The notes beneath the pieces are model-generated. The model was not told the origin of the DNA. It searched no databases and worked only from the letters and a program-made list of their open reading frames with translations. From positions 1 through 21,836 of IMG/VR virus record IMGVR_UViG_3300037245_000859: DNA of 21,836 nucleotides. One strand, written 5' to 3'. This document shows positions 7,616-14,054 of this stretch, piece after piece. This DNA is from a virus. The position numbers were made by a program, and so were the translations under genes. Position 1 is the stretch's first letter. The number at the start of each line of letters is the position of its first letter.

Positions 7616-8866
7616 TTACCTCCCGAGGTAGGCGCCGCCGAGCTGTCCGCCAAGCCCGAGGAGCCCGCTGAAGAGGTCTGCGCCGCCGATCTGGTTGCCG
7701 GCGTTGTACATCTGACCCTGCATGTTCTGCCCGTATGCGCTCATCATATCGACCGGGCCTGGTCCGTAGAACTGACTCAGGTCGCCGCCCGCTCCAGGCG
7801 GTTGTGACAGCCCGAGAATGCTCGCGAGCTGCTGGAACTGCTGTCCGCCGATGCCCATTATGTCGCCCATGAGCGCCTGGCGCACTCCCATTTGCTCGCC
7901 GAACGCCTGTCCTCGTGCCTGATTGCCTACGCTAATTTGCTGTCCCTGCTCGCCGAATATCTGACCGCGTTGTTGTGCGCTCAGGCCTGCGAGTGCGAGC
8001 ATCTCCTTCTGACCCGCCTGGTCTGCCTGGAGGGCCGCGCTCTCGTAGCCTCTATTCTGCGCGTCTGCGAGCTCGCCACGCCGCTGATCGAATTCCTCTG
8101 ATCCAACCGGCATGCCGCGGTTTGCGTACTCCTGAGCGAGCGCAGTGTCCTGATTTTCGTACACTGGGTCAAGCAGTCCCTTGAGGATATCGAACTTGCC
8201 CTGTGTGATGCGCCCGCGCTCTCCGATGAGGTCGTCTCGTCCAAGGAGTCCCGGCAGCGAGGCCATGTTGTAGTGGTCTCGTATTGCCGGCGCGTTGCTC
8301 GAGAAGAACATTGGGTTCAGTCGCTCGTCGCCCTGAGCTGTGAATGAGCCGCCGTAGTCTCCGAACTGCCACGGTGGGGTGTCTGGATTTGACACTGGGG
8401 GTCCGCCTGGATCGGGCATCGGCGTTCCGGTTGGTCCGGTGGGTCCGCCGCCCCCTCCGCCTCCCATTATATTTGCCTCTGGGTAGTACTCGGGTGGGTC
8501 CGACCCCCCGCCTCCACCAGCCACCGGGGGTGGTGCCCATGGATTTGTTGGCGGTGCGCCTCCGCCGCCGCCGAAGTTGAAGCCTCCGAAGCCTCCGCCA
8601 CCTCCACCGCCGCCGAGGAGCTGAGAGAGCATATCCATCGAGCCTGTGCGGAGCCCGAACATCTGCTCCTGCATTTCCTGCATCTCGGGCGTCTGCCACT
8701 GCTCCATGGTCCCGGCCGCTGTCGGATTTCCGTTCTCGTCAAACGTCGGTGGTGTGAAGTTCATGCCACCATACGGGGTCACCTGATTAAAGTTATTCCA
8801 CGCGAATTGCGCGGCCCCGACCTCGTTCGGGTCAGGGAAGTTGACGTTGCCGCTGCCGAAGCACAT
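7616..8866 (-). CDS. Internal virion / ejection protein with Gly/Pro-rich insert
   Basis: The protein has 416 residues. The segment at about 231-300 (LLDPVYENQDTALAQEYANR, then GMPVGSEEFDQRRGELADAQ) fits a helical pattern typical of podovirus ejection proteins: a region of pairwise heptads with a GxxxGSEEF turn, followed by Gln/Ala-rich helices (QRGQIFGEQGQQ and QARGQAFGEQ). The N-terminal third begins MCFGSGNVNFPDPNEVGAAQ and is interrupted at about 84-165 by a long Gly-rich and Pro-rich low-complexity stretch. The C-terminus is Gly/Leu-rich (GLLGLGGQLGGAYLG) and may insert in membrane. The ATG overlaps the TAA of the upstream Gly-rich gene by one base (TAATG). The ejection role is supported by pattern and by neighbours on both sides. 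Confidence 0.78.
   Translation of the reverse strand: MCFGSGNVNFPDPNEVGAAQFAWNNFNQVTPYGGMNFTPPTFDENGNPTAAGTMEQWQTPEMQEMQEQMFGLRTGSMDMLSQLLGGGGGGGGFGGFNFGGGGGAPPTNPWAPPPVAGGGGGSDPPEYYPEANIMGGGGGGGPTGPTGTPMPDPGGPPVSNPDTPPWQFGDYGGSFTAQGDERLNPMFFSSNAPAIRDHYNMASLPGLLGRDDLIGERGRITQGKFDILKGLLDPVYENQDTALAQEYANRGMPVGSEEFDQRRGELADAQNRGYESAALQADQAGQKEMLALAGLSAQQRGQIFGEQGQQISVGNQARGQAFGEQMGVRQALMGDIMGIGGQQFQQLASILGLSQPPGAGGDLSQFYGPGPVDMMSAYGQNMQGQMYNAGNQIGGADLFSGLLGLGGQLGGAYLGR
8372..8617 (-). repeat. Gly/Pro-rich low-complexity stretch inside the ejection protein
   Basis: Residues about 84-165 of the ejection protein contain four separate Gly runs of five to eight residues, joined by Pro-rich pieces (APPTNPWAPPP, PTGPTGTPMPDP). 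The plus strand shows this as long cct/ccg/cca tracts. It separates a short N-terminal region from the conserved helical part and is expected to be disordered. Confidence 0.85.
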
Positions 8867-9579
8867 TACGATCCGCCAGAGTAGTTATGAGTTCCGAGCG
8901 CCTGCATGTTTGGCGGGGGCCTGAAGCGCATCGCTTGCATGAGCCTCATGAGTCCGCCGTTACCCCGCTGGTTCCCGTCATTTTGTCTGCCTCTCCCGCC
9001 GTATGCGTAGGGGTTGAAGCCCTGTCCGCCGTATCCGCCCTGCGCGGGGTCGGTCGCACCACCACCAGGGATCATCGTTGACTGCCCGCCTGGGATCTGA
9101 TTGTAGCTGCCGTTGTAACTAGATGGTTTTTCTGGCATCTGGTTGTTTTGGTTGCCCCAGTAATTGTTCATCCTGTCCATGAAGCTCAGGCCATTGGGGT
9201 CTTTGTACATACTCTCGGCTGTCTGAATCCCCATTATTGGCCCCTGGGGGGATTCTCTGTTGGGTCCGCCACCAGCGTTCCAGCCACCGAGGCCACCGAG
9301 GCCCCATGAGGGCTGCGGTCTGCCCCAGCTACCGGCGTTGGCATTACCAAATCCACCCGTGCCCGTCCCGGCCTGACCTCCGAATGAGGGCTGCGGTCTG
9401 CCCCAGCTACCGGCGTTGGCATTACCGAACCCACCCATTCCGCCATTTCCGCCTCCGAATCCTCCAAATGGGCTAAAGCCCCCCCGTGGTCCGTACCCGC
9501 CACCTGTGTTTCCGTCGCCCCACCGCTGACCGCCATACGGGTCGTTGACACTTGTATTCCCACCGCCACCACCGCTCAT
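8866..9579 (-). CDS. Gly/Asn-rich low-complexity protein with tandem 26-residue repeat
   Basis: The protein has 237 residues from the start chosen here. It consists mostly of Gly, Asn, Pro, Gln and Ser with aromatic residues and Arg scattered through it. GFGNANAGSWGRPQPS occurs twice, 26 residues apart. Short ordered pieces are ESMYKDPNGLSFMDRMNNYW in the middle and GLMRLMQAMRFRPPPNMQAL near the end. A longer frame opens at 9585 (MCM start). I prefer ATG 9579-9577 because it gives the 4-bp ATGA overlap with the preceding gene seen at six other junctions, and puts GGTGAG nine bases upstream. No function is recognised. Its position between a GNAT-like protein and three ejection proteins suggests a virion component. 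The composition recalls proteins that phase separate or bind nucleic acid, but that is only a resemblance. Confidence 0.75.
   Translation of the reverse strand: MSGGGGGNTSVNDPYGGQRWGDGNTGGGYGPRGGFSPFGGFGGGNGGMGGFGNANAGSWGRPQPSFGGQAGTGTGGFGNANAGSWGRPQPSWGLGGLGGWNAGGGPNRESPQGPIMGIQTAESMYKDPNGLSFMDRMNNYWGNQNNQMPEKPSSYNGSYNQIPGGQSTMIPGGGATDPAQGGYGGQGFNPYAYGGRGRQNDGNQRGNGGLMRLMQAMRFRPPPNMQALGTHNYSGGS
9306..9426. repeat. Two 43-bp direct repeats, 78 bp apart
   Basis: The 43-base segment at 9306-9348 recurs without mismatch at 9384-9426. It begins atgagggctgcggtctgccc on the plus strand. The 78-base period is exactly 26 codons, so the copies encode the same peptide and the duplication keeps frame. 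The exact identity suggests recent duplication or ongoing exchange between copies. Homologous recombination or slippage could change the copy number. Confidence 0.95.
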
Positions 9580-10022
9580 GCACATATGCTCACCATCCTT
9601 GTACGATCTTTAGTTAAACCAAGGAGGACGCCATGGCAGGTTCCGAAGTGGTCCCTTAGCAAACCCTCTTTTTCAAATCCAAATAGCTCCGCTACCTTTA
9701 TCGTGCGCGCGTCGGTCTCTTTCAGGATCAGCGACACCCTGCGCGCATTGAATAACCCCGTGAACGGGATTCTGATTGCTTCCTCACACAGGTGCCTGTG
9801 CCTCATCACGGACGGCCCGTCAGCAAACATGCTCGCCAGAAAGCTGCCTTCAGCATGGAAGCTCTGGATCACGCACGCTACCATCACGTTGTCACCCGAC
9901 TTCAGTCCGTAACCGTAGACCTCGGCCGTATCGCGCGGCCACTCCTTCTCCCCGTGCTTGCGCGCGAGCCAATCGGCGAATTCCCACGACTCCGCCGGGT
10001 CTCTCGGGAGCACCAGTCTCAT
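9576..10022 (-). CDS. GNAT-like acetyltransferase fold protein in the ejection cluster
   Basis: The protein has 148 residues. The C-terminal part NARRVSLILKETDARTIKVA then ELFGFEKEGLLRDHFG (about 92-127) looks like the last strands and helix of a GNAT fold, where a partner residue segment is followed by a GFxxEGxLR turn. The N-terminus (ESWEFADWLARKHG) and the central AEGSFLASMF are compatible. I do not see a clean Q/R-x-x-G-x-G/A acetyl-CoA loop, so activity is uncertain. Its place between the hub gene and ejection genes parallels T7 gene 13, a small internal virion protein. It may therefore be a virion protein that reuses the fold, or an enzyme acting on a host protein early in infection. 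It overlaps both neighbours by four bases (ATGA). Confidence 0.7.
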   Translation of the reverse strand: MRLVLPRDPAESWEFADWLARKHGEKEWPRDTAEVYGYGLKSGDNVMVACVIQSFHAEGSFLASMFADGPSVMRHRHLCEEAIRIPFTGLFNARRVSLILKETDARTIKVAELFGFEKEGLLRDHFGTCHGVLLGLTKDRTRMVSICA

Positions 10023-12070
10023 AATCTTGCTCCTATCTCAACTAGCCATGACGACCCGAGAAACGTGACACGTTGTTTTGTGCTCAGGCGCTTCCGCATG
10101 CTGATGACCTCACCGTACGCTCCGATGGAGCCCCACTCGTGGTAGATTGTGTCGCCGGCAGCCCACGGCGTCGTGTCCCACGCAGACACGTCCCAGAGCG
10201 CGCCTGCCTCGTCCACTGGCACTGGGAACGGCTGAGCCGAAAATGCCCTGTAGTCCGTGGCGAAGAAGTTTGATACTGTGATGTCGGTGTTGGTCTTGTA
10301 CGCCTCACGCACCATCTTGAACAGCTTCTCAGCCCCGGCTCCTCCGATGGCGAGCCAAGCGGTCTGGAACGTTGATTCGATCTGATCGTCTGAGTCGATC
10401 TCCCCGCTGTCAAACTCGTAGATTTTCCCGTCGTTCGCCGCGAAGTAGATTGCGCCGTTGAAGATGCACCATGTGTTTGCCGTAATGCCCCTGAACCGCG
10501 CCCAGGCGCCCGTGATGGTGTTCTGGACGTGCTGCTCGATGGTGTCGTTCTCCTTCGCCGGGACGTTGAAGATCCCCATGTGCCCGCGTGGGTACATCTG
10601 CGCTTCCCAGCCCCAGTTGTCCCCGTAGAGCCTCACGGCCGTCCTGTGCGCTCCGACGATCTTGGTCTCCATCTGCCGTGCCTCGATGCCGGCGACGACC
10701 TCTGACATTTTCACAATGTCCAGCTTCGTAATGATGAAGAGGTCGCCGCCAAACTTGACGGCGGATCTATATCCCATCGGTTCCCCGATGTTATAAATCC
10801 CGACGAGCGCCCAGTCACCTGCTGCACCAGGGTAAGATCCCTGGTAGACGATAGCCTCGCCGGAGCTCATGACGAAGACCGCAAAATCGTCGGGACCGGA
10901 CCCGCCGTCACGAGTCCAAGATTCCATGAGAACAAGGTTGCCGCCGAACTGACCGACGCGGGAGAGTGGGAAGCTGTCGCATGTTCCACCCAGCGCGTTC
11001 AGTGCCGAGTACCACACGTCCTGCTCATCCGCTTCCCAGAACCATGTTCTGTTCTTAAAAACTGAGCACCCGATCGGTGTCAGTGGTGTTTCGCCGTCAT
11101 CCTCGAGGATTTCCAGTGCCGACAGGTCGGTGCCGTCCCACTTCACGCTTTCGGCGCCGTTTACCATCCCGAGCCAGCCATCGAAGTTCACTTCCTGCCA
11201 GCGGTCGTTATCGTACGTTTCGCCCCCACCTGCCGATAACAGCTCCGGTGACGATGTGGAGACATCGAATATCTCACCGTTGTCAGCACAGAGCATCTGC
11301 CTGTCAGAGCCGGAAATGTACTCTACGAGAGTCTCAACACTGCCCGGTGTGTGACCGAGCTCGTAGACCGACACAACGTCGATGTACGCCGTGACAGTCG
11401 AATCCACAAACGCTCCGGTTTTGAACGCGATCTCAACAGAGACGCACGATTCGGGAGTTGTGAACACGACCTCTGTAAGAATGAACTCTGTTCCATACGG
11501 GGTCACTTCCGTCCAGGCCACGATGTCAGCCGACCCGGTATTGTCGTACACCCTGTACTGGTGACCGTATGTGTGCACGGGGATTGGGTCGACTACCACA
11601 GACCAGAATTTCATCCTGTACACTGTCTCTGCGTCTGTGACGATGTCCTGAGCCACCTGGGCGTAGTTCCCACCAACATCGGTCTTGAGCGAAAGACCAC
11701 ACGAGTAGTCGCCTGCCTTCTTGTAGTCGTCGGACTGTTCGATTGTCCCGTTTGTGTTGGTCTCGGTCCAGTTAGCAAAAATATCGGCTCCGCCGCCGCC
11801 CGCATCCTCGAACCCGCCGTTCTCTGCGAGGTTTTCCCCGGTCGTCACGTCTGCTGTGCTCGAGTGCTCAGTGTACCCAGGGCGCGTCCGCACCTCGCCG
11901 ATGTCAGGCCACCAGTTGTCGAACTCGAGCGCGTCTGTCGGCGCGATGTTGTCCTCAGAGTCGCGCGTGTTCCATCCGCCGGTCGGCGCTTCAATATGCG
12001 CGAACGGTTGTGCCTTCCGCCCTCGCATTTGACGCTTCTGAACTTGACGATGTCGACGGTGTCGAGGCAT
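10019..12070 (-). CDS. Tail hub / packaged-DNA stabilisation protein (P22 gp10 / tail tubular B-like)
   Basis: The protein has 683 residues. After a basic start (MPRHRRHRQVQKRQMRGRK) comes GWNTRDSEDNIAPTDALEFD then NWWPDIGEVRTRPGY, a pattern typical of podovirus hub proteins, in which a conserved Asp/Pro segment leads into beta-propeller-like blades. From about residue 244 the conserved part resumes as VETLVEYISGSDRQMLCADN and continues with repeated short blades (IFDVS, IYEFDSGEID, GEAIVYQGSYPG, LFIITKLDIVKMS). The C-terminus is also beta-rich. It likely closes the portal channel after packaging and anchors fibres. The start lies five bases after the adaptor stop with GGAG upstream. Residues about 79-238 form an extra domain described separately. 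Tail tubular B and gp10 cannot be told apart with certainty here. Confidence 0.82.
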   Translation of the reverse strand: MPRHRRHRQVQKRQMRGRKAQPFAHIEAPTGGWNTRDSEDNIAPTDALEFDNWWPDIGEVRTRPGYTEHSSTADVTTGENLAENGGFEDAGGGGADIFANWTETNTNGTIEQSDDYKKAGDYSCGLSLKTDVGGNYAQVAQDIVTDAETVYRMKFWSVVVDPIPVHTYGHQYRVYDNTGSADIVAWTEVTPYGTEFILTEVVFTTPESCVSVEIAFKTGAFVDSTVTAYIDVVSVYELGHTPGSVETLVEYISGSDRQMLCADNGEIFDVSTSSPELLSAGGGETYDNDRWQEVNFDGWLGMVNGAESVKWDGTDLSALEILEDDGETPLTPIGCSVFKNRTWFWEADEQDVWYSALNALGGTCDSFPLSRVGQFGGNLVLMESWTRDGGSGPDDFAVFVMSSGEAIVYQGSYPGAAGDWALVGIYNIGEPMGYRSAVKFGGDLFIITKLDIVKMSEVVAGIEARQMETKIVGAHRTAVRLYGDNWGWEAQMYPRGHMGIFNVPAKENDTIEQHVQNTITGAWARFRGITANTWCIFNGAIYFAANDGKIYEFDSGEIDSDDQIESTFQTAWLAIGGAGAEKLFKMVREAYKTNTDITVSNFFATDYRAFSAQPFPVPVDEAGALWDVSAWDTTPWAAGDTIYHEWGSIGAYGEVISMRKRLSTKQRVTFLGSSWLVEIGARL
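11357..11836 (-). other. CBM-like beta-sandwich insert in the hub protein
   Basis: This segment encodes residues about 79-238 of the hub protein. It starts ENLAENGGFEDAGGGGADIF with NWTETN, continues AGDYSCGLSLKTDVGGNYAQ and YRMKFWSVV, and ends VTAYIDVVSVYELG. This is the order of a CBM4/9-type domain: an Asn-Gly-Phe-Glu start, a Ser-Leu ligand strand, a middle strand with aromatic residues, and a closing Asp-Val strand. It splits the conserved hub pattern between GYTEH and GSVETLVEY. The fold call is from pattern only. Confidence 0.7.
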
Positions 12071-12075
12071 ATGCT

Positions 12076-12801
12076 CTAACTCCCGTATCCGCTCTCTGGA
12101 ATGTTGACGTAGTGGAACGGCCTGAACTTCCTCGTGTCGATCGTCTTCGCACCCGAGTCGTTCGCTGCGAAGTCGTCGATGAGGGCGAAATACTCGTCGC
12201 GCTCGTCCGAGAAGTCCATGCCCATCATCCGAAACATCCGCCAGCGTGCCGCGGCCCGGACCACCTTGTCGTCTACCAGGAACGTGTCTGCGTCGCTCGT
12301 AATGTCGACCTGTGGTAACCCACCCGCCCCCATGATAATCTTGTTGTTGATGTACCAGAACGACACATCAATATCAGCCGTGTTGTCTGGGTAGAATGAC
12401 AGAACCTTAACGTTGTTCTCCTGATCCCCGAGGATCTTACAAATCTGCTGGAGCCCTGTGAGCCGGTGGAGTCCCTTGTTGTACTGCTGCCACATGGGGA
12501 GGTCAACTGGCCCCTCTACAGAACGGAAGTTCGTGCCATCCCATATCGTATCGTTGATGATGCGATCGAAATCACTCGGCAGCGCGTACGTGGTTACTCC
12601 ATCACCAATGAGTGAAATATCGTAGGGTTTTCTGAGCATCTCCCAGTCACGATCCCTGTACACGTCAATGAACACACCATCTCTGATCGCCAACAGTATT
12701 TTTTGTGCGTCTTGGTTGCTGCTGCCGATGAGGTTATTCTGCTTCGGAATACCAACCTCGACGGATAGGTACTGACCGATCTGAAGGACCGTTAAACTCA
12801 T
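12076..12801 (-). CDS. Head-tail adaptor (P22 gp4 / tail tubular A-like)
   Basis: The protein has 241 residues. LLAIRDGVFIDVYRDRDWEM and then TYALPSDFDRIINDTIWDG are typical of the podovirus adaptor family, where YxLPxDF follows an N-terminal helical pair that docks to the portal. A beta-rich middle (VKVLSFYPDNTADIDVSFWY) and a C-terminal helical part (VVRAAARWRMFRMMGMDFSD) follow. Twelve copies are expected to extend the portal and receive the hub protein encoded next. The ATG overlaps the upstream TGA by four bases. Size is closer to tail tubular A than to P22 gp4, which is about 166 residues. Confidence 0.8.
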   Translation of the reverse strand: MSLTVLQIGQYLSVEVGIPKQNNLIGSSNQDAQKILLAIRDGVFIDVYRDRDWEMLRKPYDISLIGDGVTTYALPSDFDRIINDTIWDGTNFRSVEGPVDLPMWQQYNKGLHRLTGLQQICKILGDQENNVKVLSFYPDNTADIDVSFWYINNKIIMGAGGLPQVDITSDADTFLVDDKVVRAAARWRMFRMMGMDFSDERDEYFALIDDFAANDSGAKTIDTRKFRPFHYVNIPESGYGS

Positions 12802-13448
12802 TTGTTAGTGCTCCCCTTGGGTCTCCCGCGCTTCTTCGGCTTCGGCTTCGGCTTCTCCGGCTCTGCTGGTATCTCGTCTGTGTGTGGCTGGAGGAGTTTA
12901 ATCTGCGCCTTCAGCGCCTCGCCCATCTCCTTGAGCTTCTCGATCTCCTCGCGGCCTTCCTTGAGCTCTGCCCTGACTTTCGTGACGCTTATTTCCTTGT
13001 TCTTCAACTTCACCCACGCCACAGCCTTGACCTTCAACCCGGACATGCCCGGGCCGAGTGTCTGGAGGTTCACGTCGGCGACCTCTGCGAGCTGCTCGAC
13101 CGTGTAAATCTTTGCCTCGTGCAGCGTGCGAGCGAGGGCGTTGTTGATCTGCGGCCACTCCGTAACCGGGAGGCCGTCAAAATCCGGCTCCTCAACCCCC
13201 TCCAGAAATCTCCTCCACTGCTCCGGCCAGCGTAGCTTGTCGGACTCCTTGACCTTGCGGTCTACGATCTCTTTATCATTACCCGGGGCGATGATCTCGA
13301 CGAACTGGACCGCTTCGTATACTGGCGTGCCGGCGATTTCTGACTGCTCCAGGTTTTCGCACGTCTCGTGGTGGAAAATAGCGTAACACCCGTCGCTCGA
13401 ATCCACGTGGGTACGAGCCAATTTCATTATGTCTAAATCGAGACCCAT
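12798..13448 (-). CDS. Conserved phage protein with HhH-like segment, coiled coil and C-terminal AT-hook
   Basis: The protein has 216 residues. The N-terminal half (VYEAVQFVEIIAPGNDKEIV, then RWPEQWRRFLEG, then LPVTEWPQINNALARTL) matches a pattern I know from uncharacterised proteins in phage structural modules. Residues about 108-146 (EAKIYTVEQLAEVADVNLQT then LGPGMSGLKVKAVAW) look like a helix-hairpin-helix or SAM-like fold. A charged coiled coil follows at about 147-186. The last residues are PEKPKPKPKKRGRPKGSTNK, which includes an AT-hook core (RGRP) for minor-groove DNA binding. It may bind DNA during packaging or as a minor virion protein, but this is inference. It has its own Shine-Dalgarno (AAGGA, seven bases before ATG), after the hairpin. 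Confidence 0.75.
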   Translation of the reverse strand: MGLDLDIMKLARTHVDSSDGCYAIFHHETCENLEQSEIAGTPVYEAVQFVEIIAPGNDKEIVDRKVKESDKLRWPEQWRRFLEGVEEPDFDGLPVTEWPQINNALARTLHEAKIYTVEQLAEVADVNLQTLGPGMSGLKVKAVAWVKLKNKEISVTKVRAELKEGREEIEKLKEMGEALKAQIKLLQPHTDEIPAEPEKPKPKPKKRGRPKGSTNK

Positions 13449-13471
13449 TTTGCGATCCTTTCAAAAGTGGC

Positions 13472-13502
13472 GGGTGGCCGGAGCCGAGGCTCCGGCGCAC
13501 CC
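13472..13502 (-). terminator. Strong GC-rich hairpin, possible attenuator
   Basis: In the 68-base gap the minus strand has a 9-bp perfect stem (GCCGGAGCC with GGCTCCGGC, 2-base loop TC), extended by GGGTG with CACCC across one bulged C, about 14 pairs in all. Only a short TTTT follows, five bases later. This is a strong hairpin but a weak intrinsic terminator. It may act as a partial terminator, an RNA processing site or an mRNA stabiliser between capsid and tail genes. Confidence 0.7.
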
Positions 13503-13516
13503 TGGTTTATGAAAAT

Positions 13517-14041
13517 CTACGCCGGCTCCACCGAAGTGCAAACCGGATAGTTGAGCTCTACGTCAGTGTTGGTGGCGGCGCTACTGGTGCCGGAGGCAGC
13601 CGCAGCACGAGCACCAAAGATTTCGGTCAGGCCCGATCCAGTAGGACCGGCCTCACCCGCCGTGGTCGTAGCAAAAAGCGCAGCATTGTCACCAGTCGAC
13701 TCTTCGATAAGGCCAATGCCCTTGCCCTGGAACTGCACCCAGCCATACGAACTGGCTTCGAGTGCCGAGACCGCTACGGCAACACCGCCTCGGTGTGCGT
13801 CCGCAAGGAGTGCAACGACGGTGGTGTCGGGATTGAGGGCAAGCCAGCTACCGGCGACGCATGAAGCAACCCCGGTCACATAGCGAAACTTGCCGTAGTG
13901 AGTAACAGCCGAAGAACTGGCATTCCAGTACGCAGCGCACGCCTCTGTGGCGCCGGTACGGAACACGGCAGAACTGTCGACTTGCGCCATTGCGGCGCCC
14001 ATCGGGCCACTGATGGTTTTCCAACCACTAGCAATAGCCAT
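13517..14041 (-). CDS. Probable capsid decoration or minor head protein
   Basis: The protein has 174 residues, is rich in Ala, Ser, Thr and Gly, and lacks charged clusters. Strand-like segments include VTHYGKFRYVTGVASCVAGS, SYGWVQFQGKGIGLIEES and TEIFGARAAAASG, suggesting a compact beta-rich protein. There is no signal peptide, TM segment or enzyme motif. It lies directly after the major capsid gene and has the best Shine-Dalgarno in the window (AGGAGGT, six bases before ATG), so high expression is likely. This fits a decoration or cement protein made in about capsid amounts. The family is not recognised, so the call rests on position and expression signals. Confidence 0.7.
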   Translation of the reverse strand: MAIASGWKTISGPMGAAMAQVDSSAVFRTGATEACAAYWNASSSAVTHYGKFRYVTGVASCVAGSWLALNPDTTVVALLADAHRGGVAVAVSALEASSYGWVQFQGKGIGLIEESTGDNAALFATTTAGEAGPTGSGLTEIFGARAAAASGTSSAATNTDVELNYPVCTSVEPA

Positions 14042-14047
14042 AATTCT

Positions 14048-14054
14048 ACCTCCT
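14048..14054 (-). promoter_or_regulatory. Optimal Shine-Dalgarno of the decoration gene
   Basis: AGGAGGT on the minus strand is a full anti-16S match, six bases before the ATG at 14041-14039. It overlaps the last codon and stop of the capsid gene, so the ribosome that ends capsid translation is next to it. It fixes the start of the 174-residue protein. Confidence 0.9.

Noticed and set aside
8169-8742. Arg-rich minus-strand frames over the Gly-rich insert
   Set aside because: They are out-of-frame readings of the GC-rich Gly codon tracts of the ejection protein.
11351-12079. Plus-strand open frame of 242 codons antisense to the hub gene
   Set aside because: It mirrors a clear protein-coding gene, has no recognisable domain and no ribosome site in context.
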